A stretch of 8,170 nt of DNA from Flavobacteriales bacterium UBA2040 (GTDB taxonomy: Bacteria > Bacteroidota > Bacteroidia > Flavobacteriales_D > Crocinitomicaceae): assembly GCA_002332715.1 (NCBI GenBank), contig DDBE01000163.1, forward strand, positions 4,483-12,652, given 5' to 3'. The notes under the pieces are model-generated. The model searched no databases. It was not told the DNA's origin and worked only from the letters and a program-made list of their open reading frames with translations. Positions 1 to 7,528 of this stretch are shown here, one piece after another. Numbering within the stretch: position 1 is the first letter of the stretch; each line of letters begins with the position of its first letter. A program made the position numbers and the translations under genes.

Positions 1-20
1 CTATAAGCTAAAAGTTACAG

Positions 21-111
21 GTCGAAATAATTTATTTCAGAAAGCAAGTTAAGTAAAAATTAACAATCAGTGAAAAATAATTTCGACGAAGGCAATTAAA
101 AATTTCGAAAT
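21..111. repeat. Cluster of TTTCGA/TCGAAA motifs in inverted arrangement upstream of the acyl-CoA synthetase gene
   Basis: GTCGAAAT at 21-28 is an exact inverted copy of ATTTCGAC at 80-87, and a third, self-palindromic copy, ATTTCGAAAT, lies at 102-111. The first copy overlaps a perfect 15-bp palindrome, GAAATAATTTATTTC (24-38). All lie upstream of the candidate promoter. They could be operator half-sites for a dimeric regulator, or simply chance in AT-rich intergenic DNA. No regulator gene is in view. The rest of 1-178 shows no coding sequence. Confidence 0.25.
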
Positions 112-122
112 ACTACTAACTG

Positions 123-153
123 TTGCAAATGGACGTTATTTTCCTTATTTTCG
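123..153 (+). promoter_or_regulatory. Candidate Bacteroidota-type promoter for the acyl-CoA synthetase gene
   Basis: A TTG at 123-125 is followed after 20 bases by TATTTTCG at 146-153. This differs by one base from the TAnnTTTG -7 element used by the Bacteroidota primary sigma factor, and the spacing fits the usual -33/-7 distance. Transcription would start near 158-160, leaving a leader of about 20 nt before the ATG at 179. In AT-rich DNA such matches occur by chance, so this is only a candidate. Confidence 0.35.
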
Positions 154-178
154 TTGAGCTATAAAACACAAAGAAAAT

Positions 179-1945
179 ATGACTCCAACAAGACTGTTCG
201 ATCTTCCTTATTATCAATTGGCTAATACTCCGCAAGACGGCATGTTCGTTACGAAAGTAACCGGAAAGTGGGAAAAAATTTCAACACAAGAGTTTATTGC
301 TCGCGTAAACGCCTGTTCTAAAGGATTGGTAGGTATGGGAGTAGAACCAGGTGAAAATGTTGGACTTGTTTCTTCCAATCGTTGTGAATGGAATATTATG
401 GACATTGCTATTCAGCAAATTGGGGCGATTGTAGTTCCTCTTTATCCCAATATTTCTGAAAGTGATTACATCTACATCTTTAATGATGCGAAATTCAAGC
501 ATTGTTTTGTAAGCAATGAAGAACTGTTTGAAAAAATAAACGGAATCAAAGATAAGACACCAGACTTTAAAAACCTGTACACCTTTGATAAAGTGGAAGG
601 AGCAGAACATTGGAGTTCAATTGAAAAACATGGTACTGATATTGATTCTAAAGTAATAGAGGATAAAATGGCCGTTATTAAAAATGGTGATTTAGCAACT
701 ATTATTTATACATCTGGTACCACTGGTAATCCGAAAGGTGTTATGCTTTCTCACAACAATATCCTTTCTAACGTATTAGCATGTGAGGAACCTATCCCTG
801 CAAGTAGTTCATCAAAAGTTCTATCCTTCTTACCTGTTTGCCATATTTATGAGCGAATGTTACATTATTTGTACATCAAATTGGGTTGCTCGATTCATTT
901 TGCCGAATCGATGGAAACGATTGGTGACAATATTAGAGAGGTGCAACCAGATATCTTCTCAGCCGTGCCACGATTAATTGAAAAAGTTTTCGATAAAATA
1001 ATGGCAAAAGGTGATGAATTGACAGGAATCAAACGAAAATTATTTTTCTGGGCAGTTGAATTGGCCGAAGAATTTGAAATTGAAGGAAAAAGTACTAGTT
1101 ATAAAATCAAACATGCTTTTGTCAACAAATTAATCTTTTCAAAGTGGCGTGAGGCTTTGGGTGGCAATGTAAAAGCAATAGCATCTGGTAGTGCAGCACT
1201 TCAACCGAGATTAGCTAGAATTTTTATGGCAGCTGGAATTCCAATTCTTGAAGGATATGGTTTGTCAGAAACATCGCCAGTAATTTCAGTAAATAGTTTT
1301 CAAAGAGGAATCGTATTCGGCTCAGTTGGTGCATTAATTGACGATGTAGAAGTTGTAATTGCAGAGGACGGCGAAATCTTAACAAAAGGTCCGAATTTGA
1401 TGCTTGGATATTACAATTTAACTGACGTTACAGCTGAAGCAATCGACAAAGATGGTTGGTTCCATACAGGTGATATTGGAGAATTCATTCAAGGTAAATA
1501 TTTGAAGATTACCGATCGTAAAAAAGAGATTTTCAAAACTTCTGGTGGAAAATATATCATTCCTCAAGCGATGGAGAATAAATTTAAAGAGTCTCGTTTC
1601 TTTGAGCAAATCTTGGTTATGGGTGAAAGTCAGCGATTCCCTTCTGCATTGATCGTCCCGAATTATGCCTTCATTCGTGAATGGAATAATGAAAAACAAT
1701 ACAAATTGGATATTGATACAAATGAAAAATTAATCAAGGACGAAAAAGTAATAGCTCGAATTCAAAAAGAAGTCGATCGATATAATGAAGGATTTGGTCA
1801 ATGGGAAAAAATTAAAGATTTCCGTTTGCTTTCTACTGAAATGTCTATTGAAGGTGGTGAATTAACACCTACTTTGAAATTAAAACGTAAGAAAATTTTG
1901 GAAAAGTACGCTGATTTATTCAATTCAATCTACGAGGAAGCATAA
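179..1945 (+). CDS. Long-chain fatty acid--CoA ligase (FAA1/COG1022-type AMP-forming acyl-CoA synthetase, FadD-like)
   Basis: This cytoplasmic or membrane-associated enzyme would activate free fatty acids to acyl-CoA in two steps, through an acyl-adenylate, using ATP and CoA. The protein is 588 residues, a normal length for bacterial FAA1-type enzymes. The adenylate-forming signatures appear in order: the P-loop YTSGTTGNPKG (residues 177-187), GYGLSET (359-365), FHTGD (428-432), the hinge region DRKKEIFKTSGGKY (446-459), and a C-terminal TPTLKLKR (563-570) whose first lysine, K567, is the likely catalytic lysine. The long segment between about 265 and 340 is typical of the eukaryote-like long-chain branch rather than E. 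coli FadD itself, so I withhold the fadD symbol. The ATG at 179 is chosen because an in-frame TGA lies at 155-157 and no other start falls between. No Shine-Dalgarno is visible. The gene stands alone on the forward strand and converges on the next gene. Family assignment is near certain; chain-length preference is inferred. Confidence 0.95.
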   Translation: MTPTRLFDLPYYQLANTPQDGMFVTKVTGKWEKISTQEFIARVNACSKGLVGMGVEPGENVGLVSSNRCEWNIMDIAIQQIGAIVVPLYPNISESDYIYIFNDAKFKHCFVSNEELFEKINGIKDKTPDFKNLYTFDKVEGAEHWSSIEKHGTDIDSKVIEDKMAVIKNGDLATIIYTSGTTGNPKGVMLSHNNILSNVLACEEPIPASSSSKVLSFLPVCHIYERMLHYLYIKLGCSIHFAESMETIGDNIREVQPDIFSAVPRLIEKVFDKIMAKGDELTGIKRKLFFWAVELAEEFEIEGKSTSYKIKHAFVNKLIFSKWREALGGNVKAIASGSAALQPRLARIFMAAGIPILEGYGLSETSPVISVNSFQRGIVFGSVGALIDDVEVVIAEDGEILTKGPNLMLGYYNLTDVTAEAIDKDGWFHTGDIGEFIQGKYLKITDRKKEIFKTSGGKYIIPQAMENKFKESRFFEQILVMGESQRFPSALIVPNYAFIREWNNEKQYKLDIDTNEKLIKDEKVIARIQKEVDRYNEGFGQWEKIKDFRLLSTEMSIEGGELTPTLKLKRKKILEKYADLFNSIYEEA

Positions 1946-1975
1946 TGATTGGCTGTCTTTAAACGCTGATATCCA

Positions 1976-2015
1976 GACTGAATATCCCTTATTGATAAGC
2001 CGGGCAGTCGTTTTT
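1976..2015 (+). terminator. Possible Rho-independent terminator of the acyl-CoA synthetase gene
   Basis: GACTG at 1976-1980 pairs with CAGTC at 2005-2009, enclosing an inner inverted repeat CTTAT/ATAAG (near 1988-1999). Five T residues follow at 2011-2015. It starts about 30 bases after the stop codon and runs into the last codons of the convergent gene, so the DNA would serve both as terminator and as coding sequence. The outer stem is only five pairs, so confidence is modest. I see no comparable signal for the opposite strand in the 43-bp gap. Confidence 0.35.
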
Positions 2016-3449
2016 CTTCTTGCGAATTTGTTTTGGGTTGTACGATTTAGGACTGCTACCCTTTCTGCCACGGCACTTTGGATTGTAGAAAATTGGAATT
2101 TTCAGATGCGCATATATATCACCGCCGTGCACATTTGTATTCCCGAATAAGGAAAGTAATTTATCGGTTCCTATGGTCAGACAATAAATGCGCATAGACA
2201 AACCAATTTGAGGCGTAGTATATTCATACAAGCTAATAGGTATAGCAATATCACAGAATCTGGATTCAAATCGCGCTCCAACCATTAGCGAATTCGCTCT
2301 TCTTAACCCGAATTTCTGTTTACTAATTGGTAATCCTTGCATGATACTTCCGAAACCGTAAAATCTAGATTGAAACAAATTGTAATCGAATTGAACTGAA
2401 AGCGCCGTTGGAAGATCGATTTTGTTAATATTCTCTACCCTTTCATCATCAAAAATACTGTCTAGACTTTGAATAGCTTGGAAAATATCATCTGGATCAA
2501 CATCGGTATAATCCGCATAATACAAATCCGGCAAGTCGATTCGAACACCTTTTCTTTGCACATCATCTTTGTTGAATTTCGCGGACCCAATATCCAAAAC
2601 AGAAACACCAATTTTATACTTGTAGTTTAAAGTACGACAGCCCATTTTTCTGCTATTTGGGGAATACCCTCGACAATCGGAAAGCATTCTTTGATAGGTG
2701 AAACCAAGATCCAATCCCATTCCACCTTTTAAGAAATTGTTTGACTGTTGCGCAAACATAGCGTCCATGTCAGCAAAAAGGTAGTTAAACGAAGTATCGG
2801 AACGAAGATTGAAACGCAAGTCGTTTACTTGAAGTGCTGCACCTGCAATGGGTATGAATTTTTTAACAGAAATACCACCCATGAGCATATCTCTTCTTTT
2901 TTTGTAGAACATGTATCCGTAGCTCAATTGGATTTCACCAAAATTTAAAGAGGAGAGATTCATTTCTGAAAAATCGAAATCGTAATTTTTTGCAACTGGA
3001 TTTCCGATAAGCGAACTATCAATAATTCCGATTAAATCGTCGGAAACACCCCTTGCAATGGAGAAGGATCGCGCATTAAAGAATACACCAGCGGCATGAT
3101 CACCTTGTGACCAAACTCCAGATAAAATGTTCACGAAATTTCTGTTATAGACTTTGTAATTGTTTCGGTTCTTATCAAATTTTACGCTAGAATTATCAAA
3201 ACCTTTATCTCTATTGCGAATTAGTGGTATAATTCCAGAATTTTCAACGTAGGCCAAATTATTCATTGCGTATGCTCCTCCTCCAACAATGTGAATATCG
3301 AGCCAAGTTTTAGCATCCAACATAGAAGAAGGGTTCGTAAAAACGGAGAGAGTTGGAGTGTAATTAGAGGTTGACGCGCCCAATTGTTCTTGGGCAAACG
3401 AATTTGCTGAGAAGAATAATATTAGATAGAATATAATTCCGTTTATCAT
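1989..3449 (-). CDS. Secreted beta-rich envelope protein, DUF5723-like, function unknown
   Basis: The product is 486 residues. It starts with a clear signal peptide (a hydrophobic run at residues 4-14, then SANSFA, with likely cleavage after A19), so it is exported through Sec. The mature protein has many short alternating hydrophobic/polar stretches rich in Gly and aromatic residues (for example 55-66, 171-183, 241-254, 382-396 and 407-424). This suggests an outer-membrane beta-barrel or another beta-rich envelope protein. The early mature region, with YTPTLSVFTNPSSM (30-43) followed by a WLDIHIVGGGAY segment, resembles the start of the DUF5723 family common in Bacteroidota; that assignment is from memory. 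Six cysteines are present (259, 271, 399, 423, 459, 482). The chain ends in a Lys/Arg-rich tail (455-480) closing with CPAYQ. The ATG at 3449 places the signal peptide correctly. It lies downstream of recG on the same strand, but a terminator-like hairpin separates them. No function can be given. Confidence 0.7.
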   Translation of the reverse strand: MINGIIFYLILFFSANSFAQEQLGASTSNYTPTLSVFTNPSSMLDAKTWLDIHIVGGGAYAMNNLAYVENSGIIPLIRNRDKGFDNSSVKFDKNRNNYKVYNRNFVNILSGVWSQGDHAAGVFFNARSFSIARGVSDDLIGIIDSSLIGNPVAKNYDFDFSEMNLSSLNFGEIQLSYGYMFYKKRRDMLMGGISVKKFIPIAGAALQVNDLRFNLRSDTSFNYLFADMDAMFAQQSNNFLKGGMGLDLGFTYQRMLSDCRGYSPNSRKMGCRTLNYKYKIGVSVLDIGSAKFNKDDVQRKGVRIDLPDLYYADYTDVDPDDIFQAIQSLDSIFDDERVENINKIDLPTALSVQFDYNLFQSRFYGFGSIMQGLPISKQKFGLRRANSLMVGARFESRFCDIAIPISLYEYTTPQIGLSMRIYCLTIGTDKLLSLFGNTNVHGGDIYAHLKIPIFYNPKCRGRKGSSPKSYNPKQIRKKKNDCPAYQ

Positions 3450-3469
3450 TCTGGTAGAAAATTGTAAAG

Positions 3470-3502
3470 TAAAACTATTGAAAGAATTTGATAAAAGGAA
3501 AA
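3470..3502 (-). promoter_or_regulatory. Candidate promoter for the DUF5723-like gene
   Basis: On the reverse strand, TTTT (3502-3499) is followed after 21 bases by TAGTTTTA (3477-3470), one mismatch from the TAnnTTTG -7 element of Bacteroidota. Transcription would start about 15 bases before the ATG at 3449. The -33 element is also imperfect, so this is a weak prediction. It agrees with the gene being transcribed separately from recG. Confidence 0.25.
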
Positions 3503-3526
3503 TTTATAAAAAACCGGGGAGAAATG

Positions 3527-3545
3527 TGAAATTTTTAAAATTTCA
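3527..3545. repeat. Perfect 19-bp AT-rich palindrome between recG and the DUF5723-like gene
   Basis: The sequence reads TGAAATTTT-T-AAAATTTCA, with two 9-base arms around a single central T. It lies about 25 bases upstream of the candidate promoter of the DUF5723-like gene and just beyond the putative recG terminator. It could be an operator for a dimeric repressor or activator. It is a poor RNA hairpin, because the one-base centre forces opening of the inner A-T pairs. Confidence 0.4.
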
Positions 3546-3550
3546 ATATT

Positions 3551-3573
3551 CGAAAAGACTAAGTTTTTAGTCT
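3551..3573 (-). terminator. Probable Rho-independent terminator of recG
   Basis: Read on the reverse strand, AGACTAA (3573-3567), a four-base loop AAAC and TTAGTCT (3562-3556) form a perfect 7-bp stem. A short T-rich stretch (TTTCG) follows directly. It begins 22 bases after the recG stop codon. The stem is AT-rich and the T-tract short, so some read-through into the next gene is possible. Confidence 0.55.
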
Positions 3574-3595
3574 CTGAGAATTGATGGCAAGAATC

Positions 3596-5692
3596 TTATG
3601 AAATCTTCCCCCAATCCGGCCGGCTCCTCAAAATCCTATTCAATTTCTCCCGAGTTAAACCATTCTCAGCCCATTGTAACTTCTCATCCTTCCCCAATAA
3701 ATCTCTAGCCGCATCTCGAGCAATACCAACCAAAACTCCATCTGTCGCCAAATCTGCCAACTTCAAATTCAAATCGCCACTTTGCTGAGTACCCATTATA
3801 TCACCAGGACCACGAATTTCTAAATCCACCTCAGCAATTTCAAATCCATCTTGGGTGCGTACCATCGTTTCAATTCGCTTTTTCGCTTCTTTTGAAATTT
3901 TATACGATGACATTAAGATACAATACGACTTATCTGCTCCACGCCCAACTCTGCCGCGCAATTGATGTAGTTGCGACAAACCGAACCTTTCAGCATTCTC
4001 AATAATCATAACAGAGGCATTCGGAACATTCACGCCAACCTCAATTACCGTCGTAGCAACCATAATATTCGTCTCCCCTTTCACAAATCGATCCATTTCA
4101 AACTGTTTCGCATCGGCCTTCATTTGACCATGAACGATACTTACTTTATACTCTGGCAAAGGAAATGAGCGAGAAATGGCCTCAAATCCATCCATCAAAT
4201 TATTCAGGTCTAAGGTTTCTGATTCCTTAATCAAGGGATAAACGATATAAATCTGACGCCCCAAAGCAATTTCCTGTTTCATGAATTTGAAAACCGCTAT
4301 ACGATTCGTTTCATATCGATGCGAAGTCGTAATTGGCTTTCTACCTGGTGGCAATTCATCAATAACGGAAACATCTAAATCACCGTAAAATGTCATAGCC
4401 AGTGTTCGCGGAATTGGAGTCGCAGTCATAATTAACACATGCGGTGGAACAACATTCTTGCGCCACATTTTTGCCCTTTGTGCCACACCAAATCTATGCT
4501 GTTCATCAATTACCACCAATCCCAAATTCTGAAAACGAACTTCATTTTCTAACAAAGCATGCGTGCCGATTAACAAATGCATTTCACCCGAACGAAGTTG
4601 TTCATGTAAAACCTCTCGTTGTTTCTTACGGACAGACCCTTTTAACATTCCAACTTTGACTCCAAGTGGCGCCAACATTTCAGAAATCCCTTCGTAATGC
4701 TGCGTCGCTAAAATTTCAGTTGGTGCAATAATAGCAGCTTGAAAATCATTATCGATAGCCATGAGCGCTGCTAACAATGCTACAAAAGTCTTTCCACTTC
4801 CCACATCTCCTTGAAGCAAACGGTTCATGTGTTTCCCTGAGGTAACATCTTTTCGAATTTCTTTGATAACACGTTTCTGTGCATCAGTTAAATCGAAAGG
4901 TAAATGATCCGCATAAAAGGTATTGAAAACCTTGCTCAATTTTGGGAAAACAAAACCACTTCCTTTTTCGAAACTAATTTGCTTTCTGTGCAGTAATTCC
5001 AATTGTAAGAAAAACAACTCTTCAAATTTGAGCCGAAATATGGCTTTTCTGACTTGTTCTTCAGAATCTGGTCGATGTATCTGAATTAACGCTTCTTCAA
5101 GCGTAATTAGACGATATTGATCAATTATACTTTTCGGTAATGGCTCTTCAATCTTTCCTCCTAATCCTTCGACCAAATTGACAGCTATTTTTGAAATTCC
5201 TTTGGTATGAAGTCCTTTGTCGTTGAGTTTTTCAGTGCTTGAATAGACACCTTGCATTCCTCCTGTTTTGTCTACATCTTCCCATGCCGTGACTTCGGGA
5301 TGAGCGATATTGAAACCAGTTCCAAATTTTTTGGCTCTGCCGTAAATCTGATAAATACGATTCGGTTCTACAGATTTCTTCACCCAATCGACCCCTTGAA
5401 ACCAAATTAATTCAATGCGGCCAGTTTCATCTTCAAATGTAGCTGACATGCGCTTCTTTCGGCCTACGCCAACAATTTTGAGAGTTGTGATTTTTCCTTT
5501 TAATTGAACAGGTGTATCCCAATATTGAATATCGGCGACTTTTTGATACGCCGTTCGATCTACATATCGAAATGGAAAATGATAGAGCAGGTCCTCAAAT
5601 GTGGCAATAAACAGCTCTTTCTTCAAAAGTTCGGCACGTTTTGAGCCGACACCTTTCAAATATTCGATTGGAGTACCCAGAAAATCATTCAT
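3596..5692 (-). CDS. recG: ATP-dependent DNA helicase RecG
   Basis: RecG is a cytoplasmic superfamily 2 helicase/translocase that regresses stalled replication forks and processes branched DNA such as Holliday junctions and R-/D-loops. The protein is 698 residues, the usual RecG length. Residues 1-40 hold a helix-hairpin-helix-like start (PIEYLKGVGSKRAELL). An OB-fold wedge domain at about 60-140 binds the branch point. Helicase motifs follow: Walker A GDVGSGKT (295-302), APTEILA (323-329), the DEQH box (396-399, within VVIDEQHRFG), TATPIPRT (423-430), HGQM (521-524) and QLRGRVGRG (577-585). The RecG-specific translocation element is RGPGDIMGTQQSG (627-639). All key residues are intact. The ATG at 5692 gives the normal MNDFLGTPIEYLKGVG start, and no Shine-Dalgarno precedes it. 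It lies 51 bp after the dsbD-like gene and may be co-transcribed with it, without a clear functional link. Confidence 0.98.
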   Translation of the reverse strand: MNDFLGTPIEYLKGVGSKRAELLKKELFIATFEDLLYHFPFRYVDRTAYQKVADIQYWDTPVQLKGKITTLKIVGVGRKKRMSATFEDETGRIELIWFQGVDWVKKSVEPNRIYQIYGRAKKFGTGFNIAHPEVTAWEDVDKTGGMQGVYSSTEKLNDKGLHTKGISKIAVNLVEGLGGKIEEPLPKSIIDQYRLITLEEALIQIHRPDSEEQVRKAIFRLKFEELFFLQLELLHRKQISFEKGSGFVFPKLSKVFNTFYADHLPFDLTDAQKRVIKEIRKDVTSGKHMNRLLQGDVGSGKTFVALLAALMAIDNDFQAAIIAPTEILATQHYEGISEMLAPLGVKVGMLKGSVRKKQREVLHEQLRSGEMHLLIGTHALLENEVRFQNLGLVVIDEQHRFGVAQRAKMWRKNVVPPHVLIMTATPIPRTLAMTFYGDLDVSVIDELPPGRKPITTSHRYETNRIAVFKFMKQEIALGRQIYIVYPLIKESETLDLNNLMDGFEAISRSFPLPEYKVSIVHGQMKADAKQFEMDRFVKGETNIMVATTVIEVGVNVPNASVMIIENAERFGLSQLHQLRGRVGRGADKSYCILMSSYKISKEAKKRIETMVRTQDGFEIAEVDLEIRGPGDIMGTQQSGDLNLKLADLATDGVLVGIARDAARDLLGKDEKLQWAENGLTREKLNRILRSRPDWGKIS

Positions 5693-5705
5693 GGGTTTAA
5701 AGTTA

Positions 5706-5718
5706 ATTGGAATCCAAT
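5706..5718. repeat. 13-bp palindrome in the dsbD-recG gap
   Basis: ATTGGA-A-TCCAAT is a perfect inverted repeat with a one-base centre, 14 bases upstream of the recG start. On the reverse strand it lies between a TTTG and a TAACTTTA spaced 21 bases apart, which resembles a weak Bacteroidota promoter whose start would almost coincide with the recG ATG. It may be an operator or chance. The rest of the 51-bp gap holds nothing recognisable. Confidence 0.25.
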
Positions 5719-5743
5719 AAAAATATCAAATCACTTGGAGGAA

Positions 5744-7528
5744 TTATTCTTTGAACATATCAAGTCCATCATTCAAGAATTTTTTATACTCTTCAATATT
5801 TGGCGTATACCCAATTGCTTTTGTAATGTCATTCCCTTCAAAATCTTGCATTATATAAAGAGGTTGAGACAATTGACCGTAAGTTTTAATCTGATACGCC
5901 GACCATTTGTTCCCTACGTTTTTCATTATGCCATTAATCTCTTTAGAGAATACTTGCTCTGCCTTTGGCAATTCCGTTCTATCATCACAATACAAGGAAA
6001 CAATAACTAAATCATTTTGCAATATTGGGCGAATAGCGTCATTGGTCCAAACTTTCGATTCCGTTTTACGACAATTGGCACATGAGTGACCCGTGAAATC
6101 TATCAAGACTGGTTTATTGACTTTCTTGGCATATTCTCGGCCTTTTTCCAAATCATGGAAAACCATAATAGAACCATCACCAACCTCGTGCATTTCGGAT
6201 AAATATTCTCTCGTCACCTCATCCATTTCACCATTAACTGAAGCTCCAGATCCTTTCACAAATCGGAAACTATCTTCTGAATGCGTCCGTGGTGGTGCAA
6301 TACCATCAATCATAAACAAAGGTGCTCCCCACATTCCAGGCAATAAATAAACCGCAAATACTAAGGCAGATAAAGAGAACATGAAACGAGGTACCGATAC
6401 TTTTTCCACAGGCGAATCATGCGAAAATCGAATTTTGCCAAGAAGATAAATTCCCATAATGGCAAAAATACAGAACCATACAGCTACGAATATTTCTCTT
6501 GGTAAAATGTCCCAATGGTAAGCCAAATCCACCATACTCAAGAATTTCAATGCCAAGGCAATTTCGAGCAATCCTAGTACAACTTTCACGGAATTCAGCC
6601 ATCCACCTGATTGCGGAAGTGAATTCAACCAACTTGGGAAAATCGCGAATAACATAAATGGAAAAGCCAAGGCCAAAGAGAACCCAAGCATAATAACAAC
6701 TGGCCCCATCAATGAACCAGAACTTAAGGCTTGAACCAAAGAGGTTCCAATAATTGGACCCGTGCAAGAAAACGAAACTAAAACGAGGGTAAATGCCATG
6801 AAAAACACACCAATCAATCCTCCTTTGTCTGCTCCTTTGTCTGCTGAATTAACCCATTTTGTCGGCATTTGAATTTCAAATGCTCCTAAAAATGAGAAGG
6901 CGAATATCATGAAAATGGCAAAGAAGATTAGATTTAGCGTTGCACTTGTCGATATTTCATAAACCTTGGCGGGACTGCCCGTTGCGAGCGTGATAACCAA
7001 ACCAACGATTACATATATAGCAACGATACAAAATCCGTAAAACAAGGCGCTCATAATTCCTTTTACCCGTGTTTTCGATTGTTTCGTAAAGAATGAAACC
7101 GTCATCGGTATCATTGGAAAAACGCATGGTGTAAACAAAGCGAACAATCCCCAGGCTATTCCTTCTAGAAACAAACTAAGAAGAGAGCGTTTAACAATAG
7201 GTTCGTCGTCCTTATTATTTGGACTTTTTTTCTCTTCGGTTGACTTTTTATCAGAATCCGATGCCCCAATTTGAGCCCAAACAGGGAATTCTGCACCAAA
7301 TTTCTTTCCTAAATCAACTAATTTTTTCTTGACATCACCATCCGCTTGAACATCTGTTCCGTGGTCCGTTATTAACATTGCCGCGTCGTTATAGTCCTTC
7401 TTTGTTTGAACCAACTCCAACAAATCTATCGCCGATTTCTTCGAAAGATCTTCTGCATTTGAATGAAACGCAAAACCTATAGTTGCACAAAAAAGTAGTA
7501 CTGATAAAATAAATTTCTTATTTCGCAT
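5744..7528 (-). CDS. dsbD: DsbD-like thiol:disulfide interchange protein (membrane and thioredoxin domains, no alpha domain)
   Basis: This inner-membrane reductase would take electrons from cytoplasmic thioredoxin and pass them to periplasmic proteins (disulfide repair, cytochrome c maturation). Visible in order: a signal peptide (residues 1-25, ending HSNA); a helical, charged periplasmic segment (27-110) that does not resemble the DsbD alpha domain; about eight membrane segments from 115 to 398; a periplasmic linker; and a thioredoxin domain (about 450-594). The redox cysteines are C135 in TPCVFP, C255 in FSCTGP, and the CANC pair C483/C486; the likely cis-proline is P556 in SQPLYIM. The usual N-terminal alpha domain is absent and is supplied by the overlapping upstream gene. 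The ATG at 7528 sits five bases after a consensus AGGAGG inside that gene, which, with the signal peptide, fixes the start. At 594 residues the protein is about DsbD length because the extra segment replaces the alpha domain. Confidence 0.93.
   Translation of the reverse strand: MRNKKFILSVLLFCATIGFAFHSNAEDLSKKSAIDLLELVQTKKDYNDAAMLITDHGTDVQADGDVKKKLVDLGKKFGAEFPVWAQIGASDSDKKSTEEKKSPNNKDDEPIVKRSLLSLFLEGIAWGLFALFTPCVFPMIPMTVSFFTKQSKTRVKGIMSALFYGFCIVAIYVIVGLVITLATGSPAKVYEISTSATLNLIFFAIFMIFAFSFLGAFEIQMPTKWVNSADKGADKGGLIGVFFMAFTLVLVSFSCTGPIIGTSLVQALSSGSLMGPVVIMLGFSLALAFPFMLFAIFPSWLNSLPQSGGWLNSVKVVLGLLEIALALKFLSMVDLAYHWDILPREIFVAVWFCIFAIMGIYLLGKIRFSHDSPVEKVSVPRFMFSLSALVFAVYLLPGMWGAPLFMIDGIAPPRTHSEDSFRFVKGSGASVNGEMDEVTREYLSEMHEVGDGSIMVFHDLEKGREYAKKVNKPVLIDFTGHSCANCRKTESKVWTNDAIRPILQNDLVIVSLYCDDRTELPKAEQVFSKEINGIMKNVGNKWSAYQIKTYGQLSQPLYIMQDFEGNDITKAIGYTPNIEEYKKFLNDGLDMFKE
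6822..6845 (-). repeat. In-frame 12-bp tandem duplication inside the dsbD-like gene
   Basis: The 12-base unit cctttgtctgct (forward strand) occurs twice back to back at 6822-6833 and 6834-6845. It encodes ADKG-ADKG (residues 229-236) in the loop between the third and fourth membrane segments, just before the cysteine-bearing segment with FSCTGP. The two copies are identical at every base, which fits a recent slippage duplication that kept the frame. The loop should tolerate four extra residues. Confidence 0.7.

Noticed and set aside
24..38. 15-bp palindrome GAAATAATTTATTTC as a terminator of a gene left of the window
   Set aside because: No T-tract follows on either strand and the stem is all A-T except its outer pair. 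It is kept only as part of the repeat cluster.
281..610. Reverse-strand open frame of 109 codons opposite the start of the acyl-CoA synthetase
   Set aside because: It is antisense to conserved coding sequence with no recognisable domain or start signal.
1418..1699. Reverse-strand open frame of 93 codons inside the acyl-CoA synthetase gene
   Set aside because: It lies wholly within a well-supported gene that contains conserved motifs in this region, and its translation shows no recognisable domain. It is a shadow frame.
6417..6767. Reverse-strand open frame of 116 codons inside the dsbD-like gene
   Set aside because: It is in another frame of the membrane-domain coding sequence; its aromatic, hydrophobic look comes from the TM codons. 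No independent start signal is seen.
7518..7528. A frameshift or sequencing error breaking one dsbD gene into two
   Set aside because: The downstream part begins with its own convincing signal peptide and a Shine-Dalgarno, and its first 110 residues are not a continuation of an alpha domain. Two real genes explain the sequence better.
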